64,000 bases of DNA, from the NCBI RefSeq assembly GCF_004114915.1, contig NZ_CP022219.1, forward strand, positions 3,068,501-3,132,500, in the 5' to 3' direction. Numbering within the stretch: position 1 is the first letter of the stretch; each line of letters begins with the position of its first letter. A program made the translations under genes and the position numbers. Under the pieces are notes generated by a model. It was not told where the DNA came from, did not search any database, and was given only the letters and a program-made list of their open reading frames with translations. Of the stretch, positions 42,726-53,016 are shown piece after piece. The stretch comes from Bradyrhizobium guangxiense (GTDB lineage: Bacteria > Pseudomonadota > Alphaproteobacteria > Rhizobiales > Xanthobacteraceae).

Positions 42726-44242
42726 GCGATATCGCCTCGAGCAGCTTCGTCCGCCAGGACTTGCTCACCGAACGTCCCGCGCCGGTGAAGACCACGGGCT
42801 TCGTCGGATTGATGCGCCCCCGCCTGTTCAACTCGCCGACCAATATCCTGCTCACGATCGTGGGCGCCCTGCTGCTGTGGTTCACCATCGTTCCCTCGGT
42901 CAAGTTCCTGATGGTCGATGCGGTGTGGAGCGGCAAGGACCGCACGGCATGCCTGACGGAAAACGCCGGCTTTGCGGTCGGCGCCTGCTGGCCTTACATC
43001 CAGGCCAAGCTGCCGCAATTGGTCTACGGCTTTTACCCCGAATCCGAGCGCTGGCGGGTCAACCTGACATTCGTCCTGGCGGTGATCCTGCTGATACCGT
43101 TGCTTGTGCCGCGTCTGCCGGCGAAGGGGCTCAACGCCAGTCTGTTCTTCGCCGCATTTCCGGTGGTCGCGTTCTTCCTGCTGCACGGCGGCGGTATCAA
43201 GGGTTTTGGCCTCAGCTGGACGGCCGGTCTGCTGGAACTGTTCGACGACAGCATCGTCGGCGCCGGGCAGGCCCTGCTCAGTCTCAGCAAGACATCGAAC
43301 CTCGGGCCACTGCTTTGGGCCGTCGGCCAACTCATCGTGCTGGCTGGCACGGTGATCTCCTGGCTTATCTTCCCCCTGATCTGGCTGCGCGACCAGATTC
43401 AAGGCACCGGCCAGTCAGTCTGGACCGATTTCGCCATCACGTCCCTCGTCGTGTCCCTGATCGCGTTTGTCCTCGGCGGCGGCCTGCGGACAGGATGGCG
43501 CGCGTTCCTGTCGAGCGTCGCCACCTTCGTCGCGATTGCCGTCGTCATCAAGCTGATGGGGCTCGATCACGGCGGGTTGCCTATTGTGACCACGAATCTG
43601 TGGGGCGGGTTGCTGGTGACGTTGGTGGTCTCCGTCACCGGCATCGTCACCTCGCTGCCGATCGGCATCGCGCTGGCACTGGGGCGGCGTTCCACCATTC
43701 CGCTGATCCGGATCTTCTCGATCGCCTTCATCGAGTTCTGGCGCGGGGTGCCCCTGATCACCGTGCTGTTCTTCGCCACCTACATGCTGCCGCTGTTCCT
43801 GCCAGGCAATTTCACGGTCGATGGCCTCGTCCGCGCGCTGATCGGCATTGCGCTGTTCACGGGCGCCTACCAGGCCGAGAACGTCCGCGGCGGGCTCGCG
43901 GCGATTCCGCGCGGGCAGGGCGAGGCCGCGGCAGCCCTGGGGCTGTCCTGGTGGAAGACGACCTCGCTGATCGTGCTGCCGCAGGCGCTTCGCCACGTCA
44001 TTCCGAACCTCGTCAACAGCTTCATCTCGCTGTTGAAGGACACGTCGCTGGTCTCGATCGTGGCGCTGTTTGATCTGCTGGGCTCGCTCAGGGCCTCGTT
44101 CTCGGATCCGAAATGGTCGACGCCTTCGACTGCGTTCACCGGCTTCGCCTTCGCCGGGGTCATCTACTTCATCTTCTGCTTTGGAATGTCGCGCTACTCG
44201 CTGTTCGTCGAGCACCGCCTCAACGCCCACCGTCGCAACTGA
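42722..44242 (+). CDS. aapM: general L-amino acid ABC transporter permease
   Basis: 506 residues from the ATGA-overlapping start. About ten membrane helices; a periplasmic loop near residues 60-110 with two Cys ([19 protein letters not shown]) and the permease core with [20 protein letters not shown] and [14 protein letters not shown]. It is somewhat longer than AapM of Rhizobium leguminosarum as I recall it. It pairs with AapQ. Confidence 0.92.
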   Translation: MSDIASSSFVRQDLLTERPAPVKTTGFVGLMRPRLFNSPTNILLTIVGALLLWFTIVPSVKFLMVDAVWSGKDRTACLTENAGFAVGACWPYIQAKLPQLVYGFYPESERWRVNLTFVLAVILLIPLLVPRLPAKGLNASLFFAAFPVVAFFLLHGGGIKGFGLSWTAGLLELFDDSIVGAGQALLSLSKTSNLGPLLWAVGQLIVLAGTVISWLIFPLIWLRDQIQGTGQSVWTDFAITSLVVSLIAFVLGGGLRTGWRAFLSSVATFVAIAVVIKLMGLDHGGLPIVTTNLWGGLLVTLVVSVTGIVTSLPIGIALALGRRSTIPLIRIFSIAFIEFWRGVPLITVLFFATYMLPLFLPGNFTVDGLVRALIGIALFTGAYQAENVRGGLAAIPRGQGEAAAALGLSWWKTTSLIVLPQALRHVIPNLVNSFISLLKDTSLVSIVALFDLLGSLRASFSDPKWSTPSTAFTGFAFAGVIYFIFCFGMSRYSLFVEHRLNAHRRN

Positions 44243-44253
44243 TCGAGGTCCCC

Positions 44254-44991
44254 ATGTCCGACCCCATCGTCAAGATTTCCGGCCTCAACAAATGGTACGG
44301 CGACTTTCACGTGCTGCGCGACATCGACCTCGACGTCCGCAAGGGCGAGCGCATCGTGATCTGCGGGCCCTCGGGCTCCGGCAAATCGACGTTGATCCGC
44401 TGCATCAACGCGCTCGAGGAATTCCAGGAGGGCGAGATCGTCGTCGATGGCATCGAGCTCGGGCCGAACCTGAAGCACATCGATGCGGTGCGCCGCGAGG
44501 TCGGCATGGTGTTCCAGAGCTTCAACCTGTTCCCGCACCTCACGGTGCTCGACAATTGCACGCTGGCGCCGATCTGGGTGCGCAACATCCCGAAGAGGGA
44601 CGCCGAGGCGACGGCGATGAAATTCCTGGAGCGGGTCAAGATCCCGCATCAGGCCAACAAGTTTCCGGGCCAGATGTCCGGCGGCCAGCAGCAGCGCGTC
44701 GCTATCGCCCGCGCCCTGACCATGAATCCGAAAGTCATGCTGTTCGACGAGCCGACCTCGGCGCTCGACCCCGAGATGGTCAAGGAGGTGCTGGACACCA
44801 TGGTCGACCTCGCCGAGGAGGGTATGACCATGCTGGTCGTCACCCACGAGATGGGTTTTGCCCGCGAGGTCGCCAACCGCGTGGTGTTCATGGATGCCGG
44901 CCAGATCATCGAGGCCAACACCCCGAACGAGTTTTTTGCAGCGCCTCAGCACGCCCGCACGAAACTGTTCCTGAGCCAGATTCTGCGCTGA
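44254..44991 (+). CDS. aapP: general L-amino acid ABC transporter ATP-binding protein
   Basis: 245 residues with ribosome binding site gaggtc. Walker [11 protein letters not shown]-loop [12 protein letters not shown], signature MSGGQQQRV, Walker [14 protein letters not shown]-loop VVTHEMGFA. It energises AapJQMP uptake. It closes the operon. Confidence 0.95.
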   Translation: MSDPIVKISGLNKWYGDFHVLRDIDLDVRKGERIVICGPSGSGKSTLIRCINALEEFQEGEIVVDGIELGPNLKHIDAVRREVGMVFQSFNLFPHLTVLDNCTLAPIWVRNIPKRDAEATAMKFLERVKIPHQANKFPGQMSGGQQQRVAIARALTMNPKVMLFDEPTSALDPEMVKEVLDTMVDLAEEGMTMLVVTHEMGFAREVANRVVFMDAGQIIEANTPNEFFAAPQHARTKLFLSQILR

Positions 44992-45091
44992 ACACTCGCC
45001 ATTCCATGGCCGCGCCGGCCTGACTGACACGCCAGCTTGGCACCATCCGAATCAGCTTTGCCTCTTTTCGGGCCATCCCCGGAGAGAGACG

Positions 45092-47332
45092 TTGCAGAGC
45101 AGTGTCGGCGCGCGCGCCTACCAGAATGCGCGATTGCAGAAGAAGTTGAGGAAGCAGGCGGACGCCGTGTTGTCCTTCGCAATCGAGGCGCTCGGGCAGG
45201 GCCGATTTGCGGAGGCCGAGGCACTCTGCCGCGAGATTCTGAAGGAGGTGCCGGATCATTTCCACGCCACGCACCTGCTCGGCCTGCGCGCGTTTGAGGA
45301 TGGGCAGCTCGAGGAAGCGCAACAGCTGTTCGAGCGCGCGATTGCACTCGATCCGCGCTCGCCGGATGCCCATGGCAATCTCGGGGCCGTGTATTTCGAT
45401 CTGCAGAGATTTCAGGATGCCCGCGCCTGCCAGGAGAAGGCCATTGCGCTGAAGCCGAATTGTCCGATCACCCTGACAAATCTCGGCAATACGCTGCTCA
45501 ACATCGGCCTCGGCGAGCAGGCCATCGGGCTGCACGAACGTGCGATCAGGCTGCGGCCGGACTATGCCGATGCATTTTGCAACCGAGGCATGGCCGAGCT
45601 GATGATCGGCCGCCTCGAACGTGCCAAGGAGAGTTTCGACCGCGCCCTCGTGTTTCAGCCGCGTCATGCGGAAGCGCTTGCCGGCAAGGGCATGGTGTGC
45701 ATCGAGCTCCGGCACTACGAGGAGGCGGAGGCCGCCCTTGTGGCAGGGCTTTCGATCAAGCCGGGTTCACCGCGGATTCTGGCGCAGCGCGGACGGCTCA
45801 ACTTCGATCTGTACCGGCTGGAGCAGGCGGCGGCGGACTTCGACGCGGCGCTGACGCAATCGCCGCGGCTCGAGCTCGCGCTACGTGGGAAGGCGCAAGT
45901 CAGCCTCCTGTTGGGGAACACGACGCAGGCGATTGCGGCCGTCAAGACCCTGCTCGAGGACAATCCGCGGTCCGATTACGCAATCGTGCTGCTCGGCGCC
46001 TGCTATGCCAACCAGGGAGACGTCGCGACGGCACTCGAGCATCTTGATGCGGCACTCGCGATCTCGCCGGATTATGCGGATGCCATCGCACGCAAGATCT
46101 TCATCCTGGACTATCTGCCGGAGGCCGATTTCGCGGTCCAGCAGGCGGTGCGAAAATCCTGGTGGGATGTGATCGGCGCCAAACTGCCGCAAAGGATATT
46201 GCCGCCCCGGCAGCTCGATCCGGACAGGCGGATCGTCGTCGGATATGTCGCCTCGGAATTCAGGAACCACTCGGCAGCGTTCGCTCTGTTGCCGGTGCTT
46301 CGCCATCATGATCATACGAGGTTCGAGATCGTCTGCTATTCCTGCTGGCCGTTGCAGGACGAGATCACCGAGCGGTTCAAGCCTCTCGCCGACGTCTGGG
46401 TCGACGCCGCGCAGCTGTCGGACGACGAGCTGGCCGACCGCATCCAGGCAGACAAGATCGACATCCTGATCGACGTGTCAGGGCATACGGCCGGCAACAG
46501 GCTCGCTGTCTTCGCCCGCAAGCCGGCCCCGATCCAGGTCACAGGCTTTGGACACGCCACGGGAACCGGTCTTCAGACCATGGACTACGTGCTCGCGGAT
46601 CCCATCTTCATCCCGCAATCGGCCCGCCATCTGCTGGCCGAGGAGGTCCACGATCTGCCGTGCCTGATCACGATCGATCCGATCCAGGACGTGCCGCCTT
46701 CGGAGCTCCCCATGCTCCGCAACGGTCATGTCACCTTCGGCGTCTTCAACCGCATCTACAAGATCTCGGATGAGGCGATCCGGGTCTGGTCGAAGGTGAT
46801 GCGTGAGGTGACGGGCTCGAAGATCATCATCAAGCACGGGCTGCTCGACGATCCCTTGCTGCGCGACGGCTTGATCGCGCGGTTTATGGACCAGGGCATT
46901 GCCGAAGAGAGTATCACTTGCCTCGGCTCGACCTCGCGCCATGAGCATCTGCTGGCCTTTGCGAAGGTCGATATCTCCCTCGATACATTTCCGCAAAACG
47001 GCGGCATCAGCACCTGGGAATCGCTCTATGCGGGCGTTCCGGTCGTCGCCAAGCTCGGCCTCGGCGCCTCGTCGCGCGCCGGCGGCTCGATCGTGGCGGC
47101 GGTCGGCCTCGACGACTGGGTCGCCGAGGATGACGACGACTATGCCGCGATCGCTTGCAAATACGCGGCGCAGCCCGCGCATCTGGCGAAGTTGCGGGCG
47201 GAGCTGCCGGCGCGGATCGCAGCTTCGCCGGCCGGAAACGTCGAACGCTATACGCGTGAGGTCGAAGCGGCCTATCGCCGGTTCTGGCGCGATCATTGTG
47301 CCGCGGCCTCGGAACGCGGTGAGGTGGCGTAG
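45092..47332 (+). CDS. TPR protein with GT41 (SPINDLY/OGT-like) domain, copy 1
   Basis: 746 residues from TTG preceded by ggagagag. About residues 15-330 hold eight to nine TPR units; about 375-740 is the Glyco_transf_41 domain (DRRIVVGYVASEFRNHS, IDVSGHTAGNRLAVFARKPA, TFGVFNRIYKIS, LDTFPQNGGISTWESLY). Family members are O-linked sugar transferases acting on proteins or related acceptors in the cytoplasm. The donor and target here are unknown. It is followed by a closely related copy, a tandem duplication. Confidence 0.88.
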   Translation: MQSSVGARAYQNARLQKKLRKQADAVLSFAIEALGQGRFAEAEALCREILKEVPDHFHATHLLGLRAFEDGQLEEAQQLFERAIALDPRSPDAHGNLGAVYFDLQRFQDARACQEKAIALKPNCPITLTNLGNTLLNIGLGEQAIGLHERAIRLRPDYADAFCNRGMAELMIGRLERAKESFDRALVFQPRHAEALAGKGMVCIELRHYEEAEAALVAGLSIKPGSPRILAQRGRLNFDLYRLEQAAADFDAALTQSPRLELALRGKAQVSLLLGNTTQAIAAVKTLLEDNPRSDYAIVLLGACYANQGDVATALEHLDAALAISPDYADAIARKIFILDYLPEADFAVQQAVRKSWWDVIGAKLPQRILPPRQLDPDRRIVVGYVASEFRNHSAAFALLPVLRHHDHTRFEIVCYSCWPLQDEITERFKPLADVWVDAAQLSDDELADRIQADKIDILIDVSGHTAGNRLAVFARKPAPIQVTGFGHATGTGLQTMDYVLADPIFIPQSARHLLAEEVHDLPCLITIDPIQDVPPSELPMLRNGHVTFGVFNRIYKISDEAIRVWSKVMREVTGSKIIIKHGLLDDPLLRDGLIARFMDQGIAEESITCLGSTSRHEHLLAFAKVDISLDTFPQNGGISTWESLYAGVPVVAKLGLGASSRAGGSIVAAVGLDDWVAEDDDDYAAIACKYAAQPAHLAKLRAELPARIAASPAGNVERYTREVEAAYRRFWRDHCAAASERGEVA

Positions 47333-47447
47333 GCAGCCCTTGCGCTGAGACCCCGGGAAATCCCGGAGCCGATGCCGGTCCGCTGACCGGCCGGCCGGGT
47401 CCGCGAATCAGTTAGACTCGCACCAGGGCATCCTCCGGAGAGACACC

Positions 47448-49697
47448 TTGCAGAAGAGCGGCGGCGGCGGCGGCGCGCGCGCATTCCAAAATGCGCGATT
47501 GCAGAAGAAGTTGATGAAGCAGGCCGACGCCGTGATTGCCGCCGCGGCGAACGCCTATGGCCAAGGTCGATATGCCGAAACCGAGGCGCTGTGCCGTGAA
47601 ATCCTGAAAGCCCTTCCGGATCATGTCGACGCCATCCACCTGCTCGGCATGTGCGCCCATGACGGCCGGCGCCTCGAGGAGGCACAGCAGCTGCTCGAGC
47701 GCGTGATTGCGCTCGATCCGCGCCTGCACGATGCCCACAACAACCTTGCGACCGTGCATTTCGACCTCGGCAATTACGAGGAGGCGCGGCGATCCCAGGA
47801 GAGGGCGATCGCGCTGAAGCCGAATTTCGCCGTCGCGCTGACCAATCTCGGCAACACGCTGATGCATCTGGGGCTATACGAGCAGGCGCTCGAGATGCAC
47901 GAGCGCTCCATCAAGATCAAACCGGATTATGCCGACGCGCTCTGCAATCGCGGCATGGTCGAGATCGTGCTTGGGCAGACCATGCGCGCCAAGGAGAGTT
48001 TCGATCGCGCCCTGCTGTTTCAGCCGCGTCACGCCGAGGCCATCGTCGGCAGCGGCATGGTCAGCATGGACTTGCGGCACCACGAGGAGGCCGCAGCCAA
48101 GTTCGCCCAGGCACTCGCAATCAAGCCGGGCGCGCCGCGGATCCTGGCCCAGCGCGGACGGCTCAGTTTCGAACTGCAGCGCTTGGACGAGGCGCTGGCA
48201 GATTTCGATGCGGCGCTTGCGATTTCGCCCAAGCTCGAGCTGGCCCTTCGGGGCAAGGCGCAGGTCTGCCTCATCATGGGAAGGACCGCGCAGGCGATGG
48301 CGGCCGCGACGACCTTGATCGAGCGAAATCCTCGCTCCGAGATGGGGTTGGCGCTGATGGGCTTCGCTTATTCGAACCAGGGAGACATGGACGCTGCGAT
48401 CGAATATCTCGATCGCGCGCTGGCGCTCCGACCGGACTATGGCGACGCGATCAGGGGCAAGATCTTCTTGCTGGACTACCTTGCGGAGGCGGATTTCGCG
48501 GTCCAGCAGGCGGTGCGAAAGTCCTGGTGGGATGCGATCGGCTCGAAGATTTTGCAAAGGACGCTGCCGAAGCGGCCGCTGGATCCGGACAAGCAGATTG
48601 TGATCGGATATGTCGCGGCCGAATTCCGGCAGCATTCGGCGGGGCTCACCGTGCTGCCCGTGTTGCGCCATCATGATCACGCCAAGTTCAAGATCATCTG
48701 CTATTACTCCTGGCCGGGGGCGGACGAGTACACCGCCAAGTTCAAGCAAATGGCGGACGTCTGGGTCGAGGCTTGGCAGATGTCGGACGATGAGCTCGCC
48801 GATCGCATTCAGGCCGACAATGTCGACGTCCTGATCGACATCTCGGGCCACACGACCGGCAACAGGCTCCCGGTCTTCGCGCGGAAGCCGGCCCCGATCC
48901 AGGCCACCGGTTTCGGGCACGCGACGGGCACGGGCATGCCGACGATGGACTATGTGCTCGCGGATCCCATCTTCATTCCGCCATCGGCGCGGCATCTGTT
49001 CCCGGAAAAGATCTACGATCTGCCGTGCCTGATCACGATGGAGCCCGTCACCAATCTGCAGCCGTCCGAGCTGCCGATGCTCCGCAACGGCTATGTCACC
49101 TTCGGCGTATTCAACCGCATCTACAAGATCTCGGATGACGCGATCCGTGTGTGGTCGCGCATCATGCGGGAGGTGCCGGGATCGAAGATCGTCCTCAAGC
49201 ATAGTTTGCTCGACGATCCCTTGCTGCGCGACAGCCTGGTCGCACGCTTCGTCGCGCAGGGCATCCCCGAGGAGGACATCACGTGCCTCGGCACCACTTC
49301 ACGCGACGACCATCTGAGGGCCTTCGATCGGATCGATATTTCGCTCGACACGTTCCCGCAGAATGGCGGCATCAGCACCTGGGAATCCCTCTACAAGGGC
49401 GTGCCCGTCGTCGCCAAGCTCGGCAATGGCGCCTCCTCGCGCGCCGGCGCTTCGATCGTGGCGGCCGTCGGTCTCGGCGACTGGGTCGCCGAGGATGACG
49501 ACGGCTATGTCGAGATCGCCCGCAAATATGCCTCGCAGCCCGAGCATCTGGCGAAGTTGCGCGCGGGTTTGCCGGCTCAGATCGCAGCCTCGCCCGCCGG
49601 CAATGTCGAGATCTACACACGCGAGCTCGAAGCGGGCTACCGCAAGTTCTGGCGCGATTATTGCGCCGCGGCCCCGGAAAGCGGGGAGGTCGCCTAA
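47448..49697 (+). CDS. TPR protein with GT41 (SPINDLY/OGT-like) domain, copy 2
   Basis: 749 residues, also from a TTG with ccggagagac upstream. It has the same architecture as its neighbour: N-terminal leader ARAFQNARLQKKLMKQADAV, TPRs to about residue 330, then GT41 with IVIGYVAAEFRQHS, IDISGHTTGNRLPVFARKPA and LDTFPQNGGISTWESLY. Identity to copy 1 is high over the whole length, highest in the GT domain. The divergence lies mainly in the TPR surface, which would alter partner choice (inference). Confidence 0.88.
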   Translation: MQKSGGGGGARAFQNARLQKKLMKQADAVIAAAANAYGQGRYAETEALCREILKALPDHVDAIHLLGMCAHDGRRLEEAQQLLERVIALDPRLHDAHNNLATVHFDLGNYEEARRSQERAIALKPNFAVALTNLGNTLMHLGLYEQALEMHERSIKIKPDYADALCNRGMVEIVLGQTMRAKESFDRALLFQPRHAEAIVGSGMVSMDLRHHEEAAAKFAQALAIKPGAPRILAQRGRLSFELQRLDEALADFDAALAISPKLELALRGKAQVCLIMGRTAQAMAAATTLIERNPRSEMGLALMGFAYSNQGDMDAAIEYLDRALALRPDYGDAIRGKIFLLDYLAEADFAVQQAVRKSWWDAIGSKILQRTLPKRPLDPDKQIVIGYVAAEFRQHSAGLTVLPVLRHHDHAKFKIICYYSWPGADEYTAKFKQMADVWVEAWQMSDDELADRIQADNVDVLIDISGHTTGNRLPVFARKPAPIQATGFGHATGTGMPTMDYVLADPIFIPPSARHLFPEKIYDLPCLITMEPVTNLQPSELPMLRNGYVTFGVFNRIYKISDDAIRVWSRIMREVPGSKIVLKHSLLDDPLLRDSLVARFVAQGIPEEDITCLGTTSRDDHLRAFDRIDISLDTFPQNGGISTWESLYKGVPVVAKLGNGASSRAGASIVAAVGLGDWVAEDDDGYVEIARKYASQPEHLAKLRAGLPAQIAASPAGNVEIYTRELEAGYRKFWRDYCAAAPESGEVA

Positions 49698-49755
49698 ACC
49701 GGCCGAACCGCGCAGAGCTTGTGGACGTGCGCTCTTGCCCCGAGTAGCGTGACGG

Positions 49756-50790
49756 TCACACGAAAGGCGGCTTGATGTTGCTGCGCTTCTCGAGCCACTC
49801 CGGCACCGGAAGGTTCTTGGCGCGCATGAAATCCGCGTTGAACAGCTTCGACTGGTAGCGGCTGCCGGAATCGCACAGCACGGTGACGATCGTCTTGCCG
49901 GGCCCGAGCTGCTTGGCGAGGCGCATCGCACCGACGATGTTGATGCCGGTCGAGCCGCCAAGGCAGAGACCTTCATGCTGGAGCAGCTCATAGATCACGC
50001 TGACGGCTTCACCGTCGGGGATGAGATAGGCGTCATCCACCTTCGCGGTCTCGACGATGGCGGTCGCGCGGTTGAGGCCGATGCCTTCGGTGATCGAGCC
50101 GCCCGGCGTCGCCTTGGCGTCGCCGGTTCTGAAATATTCGTACATGCCGGCGCCGTGGGGATCGGCACACGCGATCCGCACGTTCTTGCTCTTTTCCTTC
50201 AGAAAGCGGCTGGTGCCGGCGAGCGTGCCGCCGCTACCGACCGAGCAGACGAAGCCGTCGACCTTGCCACCGGTCTGCTCCCAGATCTCCGGCCCCGTGG
50301 ATTCGTAATGCGCCTTCGCGTTGTCGAGGTTGTTCCACTGGTCGGCGAACAGCACGCCGTTCGGCTCGGTCTTGCGCAGCTCGTCCGCAAGACGGCGACC
50401 GACATGCTGGTAGTTGTTGGGATTGGCGTAAGGAAGGGCCGGGACCTCGATCAGCTCGGCGCCGCACAGCTTCAAGAAGTCCTTCTTCTCTTGGCTCTGC
50501 GTCTCCGGGATCACGATCAGGGTGCGGTAGCCACGCGCGCTGGCGACGACCGCAAGGCCGATGCCGGTATTGCCGGCGGTCGCTTCCACCACGAGACCGC
50601 CGGGCTTGAGCTCGCCGCGCTTCTCGGCCTCGAGGATCATCCATTTGCCGGCGCGATCCTTCACCGACTGACCTGGGTTCATGAATTCGGCCTTGCCGAG
50701 AATGGTGCAGCCGGTCAGTTCCGAGGCGCGCTTCAGCTTGATCAGCGGGGTGTTGCCGATGGCTTCGACAACGTCGTTTCGAATGGTCAT
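49756..50790 (-). CDS. cysK: cysteine synthase A
   Basis: 344 residues. PLP lysine is Lys44 in NPGQSVKDRAG; the substrate loop EATAGNTGIGLAVVA and the PLP-phosphate loop VGSGGTLAGTS are present. It makes cysteine from O-acetylserine and sulfide. It is slightly longer than E. coli CysK (323) with extra C-terminal residues ending VPEWLEKRSNIKPPFV. It converges on the GT41 gene. Confidence 0.9.
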   Translation of the reverse strand: MTIRNDVVEAIGNTPLIKLKRASELTGCTILGKAEFMNPGQSVKDRAGKWMILEAEKRGELKPGGLVVEATAGNTGIGLAVVASARGYRTLIVIPETQSQEKKDFLKLCGAELIEVPALPYANPNNYQHVGRRLADELRKTEPNGVLFADQWNNLDNAKAHYESTGPEIWEQTGGKVDGFVCSVGSGGTLAGTSRFLKEKSKNVRIACADPHGAGMYEYFRTGDAKATPGGSITEGIGLNRATAIVETAKVDDAYLIPDGEAVSVIYELLQHEGLCLGGSTGINIVGAMRLAKQLGPGKTIVTVLCDSGSRYQSKLFNADFMRAKNLPVPEWLEKRSNIKPPFV

Positions 50791-51537
50791 GTCTGGGAAA
50801 TCGCTACCAAGGGGTTTGATCTGGTTGGCCAGAACCTAGTGCTTGGAAGACCAAAGGGGAAGGCTTTTGCGCTGCGGCGAAACCGGCTGAAACGCCTGTC
50901 CAGTCAATGGATTTTCTCGAGCGGTGCGAGCTCCGATGATGGACTTGGGCGCGCGGCGGGACAGCTATAGGCGGAAATGGCTGAACTCCGTCGCAGCACG
51001 GAAGATGACGGTCGCCGCCAGCCATTTCACGATCGCTTTCTTCCAATGGCGAAACGAGCGGCCATCGAGGCTGTGGATGGCGCTTGGATGGCCGAAGTCA
51101 TATCTCCCTCCAGAAGCAAGCATCCTTTTCGGCCATTGACGGCCTTGAGACCTGGCTCGGTTGGATCGCGAAACTGAACCGACGCCGTGCGGTGGACAAG
51201 GGCACGGCCGGATGGAAAGGCTCAGGTGCCGGTGTGGCAGCAATATCACATGAAATCTTGGTAAGCTTGATCGCGCCTTCTCCGGTTTTGGGAATGAGAG
51301 AAGTCACTGCAGGACAGGCATTTTTTGCATTTTTTCCGGGTTGTTTCCGGCGCGTTGGCATGACCATCTCGCAACTGCGGGACTGTCCGGCAGTTCACCG
51401 CCCGGCTAGTATCGATGTCGAGGTTCCGCAGAAAGCATCACCCCTGTGAACGAGTTGTCCAAAGCCTCCCGACCGTCCCGCCGCGAATCGGTTAATCCGG
51501 TTGCGCGGCGGCATGATCTGCCCGGCGGGGGGTGGAT
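50791..51537. other. divergent intergenic region cysK/efflux operon
   Basis: About 750 bp without a convincing gene. Open frames, the longest 51084-51449 on the plus strand, have no protein-like composition or ribosome binding site. The promoters of cysK and of the RND efflux operon must lie here; no regulator gene is adjacent. Confidence 0.4.
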
Positions 51538-53016
51538 GTGACACAGGATGTTCCGGCGATCGCCATGCGGCGGTCCGAAGGTGCTGCATCCCGGGCGTTG
51601 CGTGCGGCCCGCTGGCTTGCGGTGCTGAGCTTCGCTGCCGCCTCGGGTGCTTGCGTGCTGACCCAGGACCTTCCCGATCCCGCCCTGGACGTTCCCACGC
51701 AGTACAAATACGGCGGCAAGGGCGATGCGCCACCGTCATTGGATTGGTGGCGCGGCTTTCGCTCCGCGGAGCTGACCCAGCTGATGGAAGAGGCCCAGAC
51801 CGTCAACCTCGACATCGCCGCCGCCGTTGCGCGCATCGTCCAGGCCGACGCCCAGGCACGGCAGGCGGGCGCGGCGCTGCTGCCGAGCGTGTCGACGGGC
51901 GGGTCGGAAACCTATTCGCGCACCTCGGGCTCGAGCGCGTCCGGCCTGTCCATCGGCGGCCGCGAGGTCGTCAATTATTCGGCTTCGCTGAGCGCGAGCT
52001 ATCAGCTCGACTTCTGGGGCCAGAACCGCGACGCGCTGCAATCGGCCGAGGAGACGGCGAACGCCAACCGTTTCGATCGCGACACCGTCGCGCTGACGAC
52101 GCTGGCGGCCGTCGCCAACGCCTATTTCCAGGTGCTGGCCTCGCAGGACCGCATCAGGACCTCACAGCGCAACATCGCGAGCGCGCAGCGCATCCTCGAT
52201 GCCGTGAGGGAGCGGCGCAAGGCCGGCACCGGCACGGATCTCGACGTCGCCCAGCAGGAGAGCGTTCTTGCCAATCAGAAGGCCTTGGTGCCGCCGCTGC
52301 GCCAGACGCTGGACCAGAATGTCAACGCGCTCGCCGTGCTGGTCTCGCGTCCGCCGGAGAGCGTGCGCGTGCAGGGCGGCTCCCTCGACCGGATCGCGAC
52401 CCCGCGCGTGACGTCCGGCCTGCCGTCGGAGCTGCTGACGCAGCGGCCGGATATCCGCCGCCAGGAGGCGCAGCTTGCGTCTGCGACCGCCAACATCGGC
52501 AATGCCCGGGCCCAGTTCTTTCCGACCATCCAGCTGACCGGCAATGGCGGCTATCAGAGCTCGGCGCTGGTCTCGCTGTTCCAGCCGCATGCGGCGTTCT
52601 TCCAGCTCGTCGGCAGCGCCACGCAACCGATCTTCGACGGTGGCAAGATCCTTGGCAATTTCGAATTGGCCAAGGCGCGGCAGGACGAGCTGCTCCAGAC
52701 CTACCGCAAGACCATCGTGCAGGCCTTCGCCGACGTCGACAATGCGCTGTTCTCGATCAAGCAGACCACGATCAAGCTGCAATTGCAGCGCGACGTCGTC
52801 GCCGCCTCGCGCCGCGCCTTCGATCTGTCCGAGCAGCAATTGCGGGCCGGCACCGCCGACATCGTGACCGTGCTCAACACTCAACTGACCCTGTTCCAGG
52901 CGGAAGACGCGCTGTCACAGGCGCAACTGGCCCGCCTGCTCGCCATCGTCAGCCTCTATCAGGCCCTCGGCGGCGGCTGGGAGCCGCGAATGGAGAAACC
53001 GGTCAATGCTCTTTAA
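51538..53016 (+). CDS. RND efflux outer membrane lipoprotein (OMF, NodT/OprM type)
   Basis: About 493 residues from GTG; another GTG lies two codons earlier. The N-terminal lipobox ASGAC indicates lipidation. Two OEP repeats follow: LTQLMEEAQTVNLDIAAAVA, SASYQLDFWGQNRDALQSAE, the RPDIRRQEAQLASATANIG block and FEIL-like FELAKARQDELLQTYRK. It forms the trimeric outer membrane channel. It is the first gene of a four-gene tripartite pump operon, overlapping the MFP gene by 11 bp. Confidence 0.9.
   Translation: MTQDVPAIAMRRSEGAASRALRAARWLAVLSFAAASGACVLTQDLPDPALDVPTQYKYGGKGDAPPSLDWWRGFRSAELTQLMEEAQTVNLDIAAAVARIVQADAQARQAGAALLPSVSTGGSETYSRTSGSSASGLSIGGREVVNYSASLSASYQLDFWGQNRDALQSAEETANANRFDRDTVALTTLAAVANAYFQVLASQDRIRTSQRNIASAQRILDAVRERRKAGTGTDLDVAQQESVLANQKALVPPLRQTLDQNVNALAVLVSRPPESVRVQGGSLDRIATPRVTSGLPSELLTQRPDIRRQEAQLASATANIGNARAQFFPTIQLTGNGGYQSSALVSLFQPHAAFFQLVGSATQPIFDGGKILGNFELAKARQDELLQTYRKTIVQAFADVDNALFSIKQTTIKLQLQRDVVAASRRAFDLSEQQLRAGTADIVTVLNTQLTLFQAEDALSQAQLARLLAIVSLYQALGGGWEPRMEKPVNAL

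Noticed and set aside
51084..51449. Plus-strand 121-residue frame in the cysK/efflux gap
   Set aside because: No ribosome binding site and no protein-like pattern; treated as intergenic.
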